Assembly: GCA_016861025.1 (NCBI GenBank)
Contig: BOKO01000006.1
Coordinates: 1 to 64,000 of the forward strand
DNA from: Chloroflexota bacterium
Lineage (GTDB): Bacteria > Chloroflexota > Anaerolineae > Caldilineales > Caldilineaceae
DNA: 64,000 nucleotides
Direction: 5' to 3'
Shown: positions 48,211-60,572 of the stretch, in pieces
How positions within the stretch are numbered: the first letter of the stretch is position 1
Layout of the letters: the number at the start of each line of letters is the position of its first letter
Notes under the pieces: generated by a model
The model's database searches: none
What the model was told of the DNA's origin: nothing
The model's input: the letters and a program-made list of their open reading frames with translations, nothing else
Made by a program: the position numbers and the translations under genes

Positions 48211-49212
48211 ATGCGCAGGGCAACGTGGTTTCTTGCTGGTGCAGCTGCAAGCTACGCCATCTATCGCACACTCTGGCGGCAGCCTCCGCTCGGTGTGATC
48301 CCGCAAGCCAGACCAATACAGACCTACGCCGAAGCAGAAAGTGCTGCAAACGCTCTCATCGCTGCGTATGAGCCTGGCGTCCGTCCCGATTGCACCGGAA
48401 AGCTGCTCACTCATGGACGTCAGACCGACCGCGCGATTGTGTTGCTGCACGGTTTCACCAATTGCCCCCGCCAGTTTTATGCGCTGGCGGAACGCTATTT
48501 CGAGCGCGGCTACAACGTCTTCGTCCCACGATTCCCCTATCATGGTCTCTATCATCGCGCACCGAAGGAGTTGTCGAATCTGACTTCGGAAGATTTGGTG
48601 CGCACAGGCATGACCGCCGTCGACATCGGGCGCGGGCTGGGCAGACATCTCACGGTGATGGGGCTATCGATGGGAGGTCTGACGGCCGCCTGGCTGGCGC
48701 ACCATCGCGCTGACATCGATCGCAGCGTATTGGTGGCGCCTGCGCTGGCGTTTCAATCAATTCCTTTTCCCTTGATGCCGGCGTACGCCACCTTTGCACG
48801 AGTCACGCCCAACCGTTTCTACTGGTGGGATCCAGAACGGAAAGGGAGCGCCCCCGGCCCCGAGCACGGATACTACGGATTCCATGTTCGCGCCTTCCAT
48901 GCGTTGTTGCGGCTGGCTGTGCTGGTCGGTCAGGAGGCCGCAACGAGTGCACCGATGGCACGTTCGCTGGTCGTGGTCGTGAACCCAACGGATGAGTCGA
49001 TCGATAATGACGGCGTGCGCGCCATCGTGCGGCGCTGGCGGCGTCATGGCGCCAATGTTTTGCTGTATGAAATCCCGGCGGCGTGGAGCCTCACCCATGA
49101 TCTGATCGATCCGGCGCAGCCAACGCAGCAGATTGACCGCGTCTATCCGCTGCTGATCAAGTGGAGTGAGTATCCTTACCACGTTGCAACACCCTCGTCC
49201 GACCATACGTGA
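48211..49212 (+). CDS. Alpha/beta hydrolase
   Basis: The 333-residue protein has an N-terminal hydrophobic stretch and then an alpha/beta-hydrolase core: AIVLLHGFTNCPRQFYALAERYFERGYNVFVPRFPYHGL, nucleophile Ser in VMGLSMGGLTAAWLAHH, Asp near VVVNPTDESIDN and a late His in SLTHDLIDP. The N-terminal segment could be a membrane anchor. It is 6 bases downstream of the LCP gene. The substrate (lipid ester or acylated polymer) is unknown. Confidence 0.85.
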   Translation: MRRATWFLAGAAASYAIYRTLWRQPPLGVIPQARPIQTYAEAESAANALIAAYEPGVRPDCTGKLLTHGRQTDRAIVLLHGFTNCPRQFYALAERYFERGYNVFVPRFPYHGLYHRAPKELSNLTSEDLVRTGMTAVDIGRGLGRHLTVMGLSMGGLTAAWLAHHRADIDRSVLVAPALAFQSIPFPLMPAYATFARVTPNRFYWWDPERKGSAPGPEHGYYGFHVRAFHALLRLAVLVGQEAATSAPMARSLVVVVNPTDESIDNDGVRAIVRRWRRHGANVLLYEIPAAWSLTHDLIDPAQPTQQIDRVYPLLIKWSEYPYHVATPSSDHT

Positions 49213-49309
49213 AGAACATTTTCCTCATGCAACGCGAATCTTGGCGACAAGCTCGTAAAGCAAACCAAAAACACAGTAGAGGCTTCAAACCGTAACCTAT
49301 TCAAAAAAA

Positions 49310-49358
49310 GCATGTTGCGTCTTTTGTCGCTTTCATCTACAATACTTACGCAACATGC
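49310..49358 (+). promoter_or_regulatory. Promoter of the sugar-uptake operon flanked by inverted operator arms
   Basis: TTGCGT (49315-49320) and TACAAT (49338-49343) are 17 bases apart. GCATGTTGCGT (49310-49320), overlapping the -35 box, and ACGCAACATGC (49348-49358), just at the expected start point, are perfect 11-base inverted arms. Binding of one regulator to both arms would block RNA polymerase. The leader is about 140 bases. Confidence 0.55.
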
Positions 49359-49442
49359 ACTGCTGCATTCTCTTCGGCGCCGAATTGCCATCGTGTCTGT
49401 CACCATTGCATCCGTAGTGGTTGCAAAAACGTCTCTGTCACT

Positions 49443-49472
49443 TTAGTCAAACGCTATTTAGTCAAACGCTAT
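49443..49472 (+). repeat. Tandem 15-base direct repeat in the operon leader
   Basis: TTAGTCAAACGCTAT occurs twice with no gap (49443-49457, 49458-49472), ending 22 bases before the binding-protein ATG and just upstream of the AAGGAG ribosome site. Confidence 0.9.
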
Positions 49473-49494
49473 AGCAAAAAGGAGTTTGTCACGT

Positions 49495-50868
<1,374 letters not shown>

Positions 50869-50911
50869 CGCCTGTACTGAATTCCAGGTTGTCACGCCAT
50901 ATCATCGCAAC

Positions 50912-50947
50912 CTTCCAGGAAGCTTTGAGGACAAAGCTTCCTGGAAG
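50912..50947 (+). promoter_or_regulatory. Intercistronic mRNA hairpin between binding protein and permease genes
   Basis: CTTCCAGGAAGCTTT (50912-50926) pairs perfectly with AAAGCTTCCTGGAAG (50933-50947) over 15 bp around a 6-base loop. No T run follows. Its position matches known hairpins that stabilise upstream binding-protein mRNA and lower permease expression. Confidence 0.7.
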
Positions 50948-50976
50948 ATAAGCAGCCAACAAAGCAACGCATCTCG

Positions 50977-51936
<960 letters not shown>

Positions 51937-51937
51937 G

Positions 51938-52870
51938 GTGTTTGGCATTTCACGTCGACAATGGAACACCTGGCTGGTCAATCTGGCGTTGGTCGTCATT
52001 TGCTTTTTTGCGCTGATCCCGGTGGCGACGACCGTGTTGATCTCTTTCAAAGGTGAGCGCGACATCATCCGCAAACCGCCAAATTTCTTCCCTTGCGACA
52101 CACCGGAACGCGCCTTCGACCCGGCTGCCTGCCGCTGGTCAGTCGAGGGGTATCAACGCGTTCTCTCGCCTAAGCCGAGCGAAGGCGGACTGCTTCCCTT
52201 TGCCTTGACGGGCAACATCGTGCGCATCTACATTCCCAACTCGTTCCTGTACGCCATATCGACGGCTTTGATTGTCGTCTTCCTGGCCGGCATGTCGGGC
52301 TACGCTTTTTCACGATATCGCTTCCGGGGACGCAGCGCGCTGCTCTTTGCGATTCTTGCCATCACCGGCGTACCCTTGTTGACGAACCTGCTGGCGCTCT
52401 ATCAGATGGGCGTGACGATTCGGCGTGCGCAGTTGCCCTTCTATGACGACCGACTCTTCCTGATCGCGGTCTACACCGGCTTTTTCCTTCCGCTGAGCGT
52501 TTGGATCGCCAAAGGCTTCTTCGACGCCATCCCGCGCGAACTGGAGGAGGCCGCGGTCATCGACGGCTGCTCGCCGTTCAGCGCGCTGCTCCGCATCAGC
52601 ATGCCGCTGGCGCTGCCGGGGTTGATGGCGATCTTTCTGCTGACGTTTGTCAATGTCTGGAATGAGTTCATCGCTGGCTATTTGCTGATTGCCAGAAATG
52701 AGCTCAAACCTGCGATGTTTGGACTATACGAATTTTTGGGGCAAAACATCATCAATCTGCAGGTCATCGCCGCCGCCTGCATTTTGATCGCGCTCCCGAT
52801 CGTGATTCTCTTTGTCTTTGCGCGGCGCAGCTTCTTCGCCGCCATGGTCGAAGGCGCCATCAAGGGATAA
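51938..52870 (+). CDS. Sugar ABC transporter permease (MalG-like)
   Basis: The 310-residue protein has six membrane helices and the EAA motif ELEEAAVIDGCSPFSALLRISMPLALPGLMA. A GTG start at 51938 lies one base after the stop of the first permease; an internal start is unlikely because the first helix follows at once. No nucleotide-binding subunit is encoded in the operon, so a shared MalK/MsmK-type ATPase from elsewhere must energise uptake. An unusual ~50-residue outer loop (DTPERAFDPAACRWSVEGYQ) follows helix 1. Confidence 0.92.
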   Translation: MFGISRRQWNTWLVNLALVVICFFALIPVATTVLISFKGERDIIRKPPNFFPCDTPERAFDPAACRWSVEGYQRVLSPKPSEGGLLPFALTGNIVRIYIPNSFLYAISTALIVVFLAGMSGYAFSRYRFRGRSALLFAILAITGVPLLTNLLALYQMGVTIRRAQLPFYDDRLFLIAVYTGFFLPLSVWIAKGFFDAIPRELEEAAVIDGCSPFSALLRISMPLALPGLMAIFLLTFVNVWNEFIAGYLLIARNELKPAMFGLYEFLGQNIINLQVIAAACILIALPIVILFVFARRSFFAAMVEGAIKG

Positions 52871-52875
52871 AAGGT

Positions 52876-53691
52876 ATGCTCGAACAAGTTATGATGCGCT
52901 CCACAGTGGATTCACGTCGCTTTGTCGGCAAAGTTGCAGTGATCACCGGCGCGGCGGGCGGGATCGGCGGCGCGTGCGCCCTGCGTTTCGCCCAGGAAGG
53001 CGCCAACATCGCCTGTCTGGATATTGCAGCCAATCACAACGAACAGATGGCGGCGCAGTGTCGCGACCTGGGCGTCGACAGCGTGGCGATTGCGTGCGAT
53101 GTGACGGATGTCAGCGCTGTCGATGCTGCGTTTGCTGCCGTTGCCGAACGCTGGGGTGGTATCGACATCGTAGTGGCGGCGGCGGGCGTCTACACCGGCT
53201 CGCCGCTGGAGGAGGCGCCCGACGCCGACTGGCTGGGCACGCTGGCGACCAATCTGACCGGCGCGTTCTACACCAACCGCGCCGCTGCGCCCTATCTGCG
53301 TCAGCGCGGCGCCGGCAGCATCATCAACATCTCCTCGATGGCCGGCAAGACCAGTTGGCCCGCTTCCGCCGAGTATTCCGCCTCTAAGAGTGGACTGATC
53401 GGCCTGACGCGCTCGGTGGCGATGGAACTGGCGCCCTATGGCGTCACCGTCAACGCCGTCTGTCCGGGCAACACGCTCACCGGCATGGTGCGCCACGTCG
53501 CCGCCATCGTCGGCGGGCGCGATGGGCTTGGCGTCGACGAGTGGCTGGCGCTGCGTGCGCGCGACTGCCCGATGGGACGCATCGCCCAACCGTGGGAGAT
53601 TGCCGGCGTGGTCGCTTTCCTCGCCTCCGAAGATTCGCGCTATCTCACAGGTCAAGCAATCGAAGTCGACGGCGGCATGGTGATGTCGTAG
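52876..53691 (+). CDS. SDR-family dehydrogenase
   Basis: The 271-residue protein is a classical short-chain dehydrogenase: VITGAAGGIGGACALRFAQEGANIACLDI (NAD-binding, Asp at the end favours NAD), VVAAAGVY (N-A-G variant), INISSMAGK (catalytic Ser), YSASKSGLIGLTRSVAMELAPYGVTVNAVCPG (Tyr and Lys) and TGQAIEVDGGMVMS. It follows the MalG-like gene by 5 bases. In this operon it probably oxidises the imported sugar or polyol to a ketose. The N-terminal 15 residues precede the core and may be trimmed by a later start. Confidence 0.92.
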   Translation: MLEQVMMRSTVDSRRFVGKVAVITGAAGGIGGACALRFAQEGANIACLDIAANHNEQMAAQCRDLGVDSVAIACDVTDVSAVDAAFAAVAERWGGIDIVVAAAGVYTGSPLEEAPDADWLGTLATNLTGAFYTNRAAAPYLRQRGAGSIINISSMAGKTSWPASAEYSASKSGLIGLTRSVAMELAPYGVTVNAVCPGNTLTGMVRHVAAIVGGRDGLGVDEWLALRARDCPMGRIAQPWEIAGVVAFLASEDSRYLTGQAIEVDGGMVMS

Positions 53692-53704
53692 GTTTCATTT
53701 TTTT

Positions 53705-54505
<801 letters not shown>

Positions 54506-55984
54506 ATGAACGACCAGCCGCTCTTGCTTGGCGTCGAAGTGGGCACTTCGGCGATCAAGGCTGTCCTCTACGATCTGCAAGGCATTGAGCGCTTCTCAGC
54601 GCGGCGCGCGATCACGCTGGCGACGCCGCACCCTGGCTGGGCGGAGCAAGACGCTGACGCGCTCTGGCAGACGCTGCTTGACCTGCTGCGCCAGGCAGCG
54701 ACCGCTGCAAACAGTCGTGGCCGCATCGTTGCGCTGGCGCTGGCGACGCAGGCCGGATCGGTCGCGCCGGTGGATGCGGTTGGCGCGCCGCTCGCCCCAT
54801 TGATCACCTGGCTCGACACGCGCGCGCAGCCGATCGTCGACGGCTGGATTCGCGATCGAAACGCAGCGCGCATCCGCAAGATCAGCGGCTGGCATCCACA
54901 TCCAGGGCTGCCGATTGCGACGATTGCCTGGATGACGCGCAACACACAACACTTGCTACGCAACGCTCACCATCTTCTCGATGTACACGGCTATCTGCTG
55001 CGGCGGCTGACGGGAGAGGCGATCACCGATTTCTCTGGCGCGGCGGAAATGTTGCTGCTCGACCGGGCGACGGCATCCTGGTCGGACGAATTGTGTGCGC
55101 TGGCAGGCATTCGTTGCGAACAGTTGCCGACGCCTGCGCCGGCTGGAACGCTCGTCGCTCCGCTGCTGCCTGAAATCGTAGCTGCGACAGGGCTGCCTGC
55201 CGATGCGTCAATCGTCGTCGGTGGGCAGGATCAATGTTGCGCGGCGTTGGGCATGGGTGTGACTGCACCGGGACAACTGATGCTGGCAGCGGGCACGGCA
55301 TGGGTGTTGACCGCGCTGACGCCCGACCTGCCCATTGAACAGGTTCCCGATCACATGGAACTCAATTTCCATATTACGCCGGGTCTGCACACGGTTTCAC
55401 AATTGCTTGGCGGCTTCGGCGCGGTGAATGAATGGTGGATGCGCGTGCTCTGGCCCGACGCCGTCGACCGTTATGCGGCGTGGGAGGCGGCGCTGGCGGA
55501 ATGTGCTCCCGGCGCGCACGGCTTACGCTTTGCGCCGATGGGCGGCAGTGCGCAGATCGGCGGCGGACGCGGCGGCTTTATCGGGCTGCGGCTCGACCAC
55601 ACGCGCAGCGATACGGTGCGCGCGCTTTGTGAGGGGATCGCCTTTGAGGTGCGCTGGGCGCTCGACACGCTGACCGCCGCCCAGATGCCGGTGCAATCCA
55701 TCTTTATGTCGGGCGGCGCCACACTCAGCGCCCAATGGCCGCGCCTGATCGCCGATGTGACAGGTGCACCCGTATATTCGCCGCAACCGGCGAACTGGCC
55801 GGCGCGCGGCGCCGCCATCCTTGCCGGCGTCGGCGCTGGCATCCTAGACGCCGATCTGACCACAGTCAGCGAACAATGGCGCACGTCGATGACCGAAACC
55901 ATCCCTATGCCACACGCGCACGCCCTGTACAACGACGTTTACGCCGACTATCGCGCCGTGGTCGCCATGCTGCGCGAGCGGTGA
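54506..55984 (+). CDS. FGGY-family carbohydrate kinase (xylulokinase-like)
   Basis: The 492-residue protein has the FGGY N-terminal domain LLGVEVGTSAIKAVLYDLQG, GWAEQDADALWQTLLDLL and LITWLDTRAQPIVDGW. The C-terminal domain has FAPMGGSAQIGGGRGGFIGLRLDH, LCEGIAFEVRWALDTL and FMSGGATLSAQWPRLIADVTGAPVY (family signature 2). It phosphorylates a ketose such as xylulose using ATP. The ATG follows the previous stop directly. Confidence 0.9.
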   Translation: MNDQPLLLGVEVGTSAIKAVLYDLQGIERFSARRAITLATPHPGWAEQDADALWQTLLDLLRQAATAANSRGRIVALALATQAGSVAPVDAVGAPLAPLITWLDTRAQPIVDGWIRDRNAARIRKISGWHPHPGLPIATIAWMTRNTQHLLRNAHHLLDVHGYLLRRLTGEAITDFSGAAEMLLLDRATASWSDELCALAGIRCEQLPTPAPAGTLVAPLLPEIVAATGLPADASIVVGGQDQCCAALGMGVTAPGQLMLAAGTAWVLTALTPDLPIEQVPDHMELNFHITPGLHTVSQLLGGFGAVNEWWMRVLWPDAVDRYAAWEAALAECAPGAHGLRFAPMGGSAQIGGGRGGFIGLRLDHTRSDTVRALCEGIAFEVRWALDTLTAAQMPVQSIFMSGGATLSAQWPRLIADVTGAPVYSPQPANWPARGAAILAGVGAGILDADLTTVSEQWRTSMTETIPMPHAHALYNDVYADYRAVVAMLRER

Positions 55985-56052
55985 TGACCATCTCAATTGC
56001 CCTTCGGAGTGCAACGTCTTCCGACCAAAGCCATGAAGAGAGGCGATGATCG

Positions 56053-57687
<1,635 letters not shown>

Positions 57688-57729
57688 GCTCACAAGCGCG
57701 CTGCGCCATTCAGAGATCGCAATTCGTCA

Positions 57730-58113
57730 TCATCCTTTGACGTAGGACAACTTCTCGCAAATAAGATTGTCTCTCACCTGGTAGAGATCGACGCCGCGCA
57801 CATGTCCCTGTCGTCCTGACCGATCCACCCATTCGTAGCGCCACCGCATGACACAGCGCGCACCGACGCCGAAAATCTCCTCGATCTCGATGTGAGCGTG
57901 CGGCGACTGCTGAAAAAAGTCTTGCCAGAATTGCGTCACCGCCGCTTTCCCAGAATACATAGAACCCTCAGGAGGGGGGTTTGTATTCTCGAAGACGCAA
58001 TCTTCGGTCATCAACTGCATCATGCCTGCAACATCATGACGGTTCAACGCGTCGTTGAATGCCAGCACAACACGAATCGGCTCCTCCAGTTGTGACAACC
58101 GTTCTGTGCTCAT
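57730..58113 (-). CDS. SnoaL/NTF2-like protein
   Basis: The 127-residue protein has an NTF2-like cone fold pattern: IRVVLAFNDALNRHDVAGMMQLMTEDCVFENTNPPPEGSMYSGKAAVTQFWQDFF, then EIEEIFGVGARCVMRWRYEWVDRSGRQGHVRGVDLYQVRDNLICEKLSYV. Members act as isomerases, hydrolases or dimerising modules of unknown substrate. It overlaps the end of the ROK gene by 4 bases and is last in the operon. Confidence 0.85.
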   Translation of the reverse strand: MSTERLSQLEEPIRVVLAFNDALNRHDVAGMMQLMTEDCVFENTNPPPEGSMYSGKAAVTQFWQDFFQQSPHAHIEIEEIFGVGARCVMRWRYEWVDRSGRQGHVRGVDLYQVRDNLICEKLSYVKG

Positions 58114-59075
58114 AAGTTTCTATCTTTCGTCATCGGTAGCGCCTGCCGCGCCAGCCACGCACAGCCCAACAGCGCGCCGTCCGTATCGAGCTGGCTGCCC
58201 ACGATGCGCACACGTTCACCGACCGACTTGAACGAATAGTGGGGCACGGTGCGCCGCGCCGGCGCGAAGAGCAGGTCGCCGCAGTGCGCCACCGAGCCGC
58301 CGATGACAAAGTAGTCGATGTCGAGCGTCATCGCCAGCGTCGCCACAGCTGCGCCAAGCGCCTCACCCGCCTCGGTGATCACGCGCAGCGCCAGCGGATC
58401 GCCCTGGTGCGCCAGCGCCGCGATCTCCTGCCCGCCCAGCGTGGCGACGGTCTCCAGCGTGGGCGGCTCCCCACGCTGGGCTGCGGCGTAGCGCCGCGCC
58501 AGCCACGGCCCGCTCATGAAGGTCTCGACGCAGCCGCGCGAGCCGCACGAACAGACCGCGCCGAAACGATCCATGGTCGAGTGGCCGAACTCGCCGGCGG
58601 AGTTGTGCAGCCCGCGATAGATCTGCCCGTCGGCGACGATGGCAATGCCGACGCCCGTGCCAACGATCACGTAGACCATGCTGCGCTCGCCACGCCCGGC
58701 CCCGTAGTGATACTCACCCAGCCCGGTGGCCTTGGCGTCATGGTCGATGGGCACGGGCACGCCCAGGCGGTCGCTGAGCAGCGCGGCCAGCGGCGTGTGA
58801 TGCAGCCCAGGAATGTTGGGCGGGTCGATCAGCGTGCCCGACGCGTGATCGACGGGACCAGGCGTACAGACGCCCACCGCCGCCACGCGTTCGCCGCCGG
58901 GAAGCTGCGTCTGCAATTCATCGAGACACGCCGCAATCCGCTCCACGACCGACGCCGGCCCCAAGTGATCCTCGGTGGGAAAGCGCCTGCGCGCCACAAT
59001 GCGGTTGTCCGGCGCAATCAGCCCCACCTCGATCTTTGTTCCACCCAGGTCGATCCCTGCCACATAAACTGTCAT
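58110..59075 (-). CDS. ROK-family sugar kinase
   Basis: The 321-residue protein has the ROK core: VAGIDLGGTKIEVGLI (ATP loop), VGVCTPGPVDHASG, VPIDHDAKATGLGEYHYGAGRG, VIVGTGVGIAIVADGQIYRGLHNSAGEFGHS and the zinc-binding CSCGSRGCVE. It has no N-terminal DNA-binding domain, so it is a kinase (glucose, mannose or N-acyl-hexosamine) rather than a repressor. It overlaps the HepT-like gene by 4 bases upstream and the SnoaL gene by 4 bases downstream. Confidence 0.92.
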   Translation of the reverse strand: MTVYVAGIDLGGTKIEVGLIAPDNRIVARRRFPTEDHLGPASVVERIAACLDELQTQLPGGERVAAVGVCTPGPVDHASGTLIDPPNIPGLHHTPLAALLSDRLGVPVPIDHDAKATGLGEYHYGAGRGERSMVYVIVGTGVGIAIVADGQIYRGLHNSAGEFGHSTMDRFGAVCSCGSRGCVETFMSGPWLARRYAAAQRGEPPTLETVATLGGQEIAALAHQGDPLALRVITEAGEALGAAVATLAMTLDIDYFVIGGSVAHCGDLLFAPARRTVPHYSFKSVGERVRIVGSQLDTDGALLGCAWLARQALPMTKDRNL

Positions 59076-59572
59076 ACCGCCTCTCCGTCCGATGGTTCAT
59101 CAAGGCTTTGCATGAGCTGCATGAAACTGATAATATCTGCCTGGAGTGCGGCATAGCAACTGCGCAGCCCATCACATAACTCGGCGACACGTGAAGTGCG
59201 CAGATGAAAGGTGTACAAATTGCGCACCAGATGACGAAAGCTGCGATACTCGTCCAAACAATAGCGCGTCTGCGCCGAGATAACGGCAGGGCGCACATTG
59301 GTGATCTCTGCTGCCATCTGCTTCAGCAGCTCCTGATGCCAGTTGGGGCTATCAGGAATCACGCCGTCAAGTGTGCGCGCAATATCCTCAAACATCGTTT
59401 CAACGCCGGCGTAGAAGCTGTGGAGATTGAGCGCGATTCCATCGTAGTAGTCATCGTCTTGCGTTGCGCGTGCCTTTCGCAGCATCGATTCTGCCCGCGC
59501 CACCACCTGCTCAATATCGAGTAGCGCTTGCTGTGTGCGTCCGGCAAGCGCTGCAATTTCGGACAACCTCAT
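59072..59572 (-). CDS. HepT-like (HEPN) protein
   Basis: The 166-residue helical protein matches the HepT-like HEPN group: ALNLHSFYAGVETMFEDIARTLDGVIPDSPNWHQELLKQM, VISAQTRYCLDEYRSFRHLVRNLYTFHL. The RHLVRNLY segment is the family's RN.Y-type active-site stretch, and in toxins this site cleaves RNA. It overlaps the nucleotidyltransferase gene by 4 bases, the usual MNT/HEPN order. It then overlaps the ROK gene by 4 bases, so a toxin-like pair is translationally linked to a sugar kinase. Confidence 0.8.
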   Translation of the reverse strand: MRLSEIAALAGRTQQALLDIEQVVARAESMLRKARATQDDDYYDGIALNLHSFYAGVETMFEDIARTLDGVIPDSPNWHQELLKQMAAEITNVRPAVISAQTRYCLDEYRSFRHLVRNLYTFHLRTSRVAELCDGLRSCYAALQADIISFMQLMQSLDEPSDGEAV

Positions 59573-59940
59573 AGCTCTTGTCCTTCCTGTTCAATGGAGG
59601 CGAGCAAAGACGGTGCAGCTTCCTCCACACGCACCAGATCAACCAACACATCGGCATTAAGCGCAGTCACATCTGCTACTGCGCGCAAATAGGCGCGTTC
59701 ATCAATGCCCCACGCGGCCAGATCAACATCCGACCGTACATGGAATCGCGCTGGATGCACCAGCGAGCCGAAAACCACAACGCGCGTTGCACCGTATTTT
59801 TCGCGCAGCACTTTGGCTGCGACTTTTGCAACTTCCCAGGCGCGCGCTAGATGGGCAGTGTGTTTTTGCAGAGACTCAGCTTTGCGTCGAGCTATACCCG
59901 CTCGGTATTCAGTGCGTTTTGCGGGTGTGAGTTTAAGCAT
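59569..59940 (-). CDS. MNT-type nucleotidyltransferase (partner of HepT-like protein)
   Basis: The 123-residue protein has an N-terminal helix (YRAGIARRKAESLQKHTAHLARAWEVA). The nucleotidyltransferase motif is VVVFGSLVHPARFHVRSDVDLAAWG, with the metal-binding D-x-D. The Asp-rich LNADVLVDLVRVEEAAPSL strand supplies the third acidic residue. It starts the operon and overlaps the HepT-like gene by 4 bases. It is not similar to the 1.5-kb MNT gene beyond the motif, so the two modules are of different types. Confidence 0.82.
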   Translation of the reverse strand: MLKLTPAKRTEYRAGIARRKAESLQKHTAHLARAWEVAKVAAKVLREKYGATRVVVFGSLVHPARFHVRSDVDLAAWGIDERAYLRAVADVTALNADVLVDLVRVEEAAPSLLASIEQEGQEL

Positions 59941-59946
59941 AGATGA

Positions 59947-60354
59947 TTACGTGATGACCTGGGCCCCCATTGCCGCCAGCACCATGTCTTCTTCCTCCGG
60001 CAAGCCGCTGACGCCGACGCCGCCCACCACCTGCCCGTTGTAGATGAGCGGCACGCCGCCGCCCCACGCCGTGTAGCGCAGGTCGCCGAAGTTGGTCATG
60101 GGCCAGTGGTGGTCGCGTGACGAGTCGCCGATGGCGCGGCTGGGCTTCTGCTCGCGCGCAGCGGTGAACGCCTTGTTGATGGCGATCTGAATCGAGGGCA
60201 GCTTGCAGCCGTCGGTGCGCAGAAAGGCGATCAGCTCGCCGTGCGCATCGGCGACGGCGATGGCCGCGCCCTTGCCCTGCTTCTCCAGTTCAGCGCGGAT
60301 CGCTTCAACCACGCGCATGGCGTCGTGATGGGATAATGTGTGCTGCTGGTGCAT
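59947..60354 (-). CDS. GlcG/HbpS-family heme-binding-like protein
   Basis: The 135-residue protein fits GlcG/HbpS: AMRVVEAIRAELEKQGKGAAIAVADAHGELIAFLRTDG, IAINKAFTAAREQKPSRAIGDSSRD, AWGGGVPLIYNGQVVGGVGVSGLPEEEDMVLAAMG. Members bind heme or cobalamin or act in glycolate and diol metabolism; the role here is unknown. The ATG at 60354 is used because AAAGGAG lies 7 bases upstream. A 17-base palindrome lies 19 bases further upstream and could be its operator. It ends 6 bases upstream of the MNT gene start. Confidence 0.85.
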   Translation of the reverse strand: MHQQHTLSHHDAMRVVEAIRAELEKQGKGAAIAVADAHGELIAFLRTDGCKLPSIQIAINKAFTAAREQKPSRAIGDSSRDHHWPMTNFGDLRYTAWGGGVPLIYNGQVVGGVGVSGLPEEEDMVLAAMGAQVIT

Positions 60355-60372
60355 GTGACTCTCCTTTGGATT

Positions 60373-60389
60373 CATCGATACAATCGATG
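60373..60389. promoter_or_regulatory. Candidate operator palindrome upstream of the GlcG/HbpS gene
   Basis: CATCGAT-ACA-ATCGATG is a perfect 7-base inverted repeat with a 3-base centre, 19 bases before the start codon of the minus-strand gene. The regulator is unknown. Confidence 0.4.
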
Positions 60390-60503
60390 TCGTCGTTTCG
60401 CCGCCGAAATGGAACGCGGATTGCGCGGATGCAGCAGATCTGCGCGGACTGAATCAGTGAGGAGATGGCGCTCTCATCCAGTCACACCGCACGGACTTCG
60501 CTC

Positions 60504-60552
60504 GCAACTCGCAACTCGCAACTCGCAACTCGCAACTCGCAACTCGCAACTC
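60504..60552. repeat. Seven exact copies of a 7-base tandem repeat
   Basis: GCAACTC is repeated seven times without interruption between the GlcG/HbpS gene and the transglutaminase-like gene. The repeat ends 21 bases beyond the latter's stop codon. The 7-base unit is not a multiple of three, so it is not a coding repeat. Confidence 0.95.
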
Positions 60553-60572
60553 AATTGTACCCGATCTGGCGG

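Noticed and set aside
60504..60552. CRISPR-like repeat array
   Set aside because: The unit is 7 bases with no spacers, so it is a simple tandem repeat.
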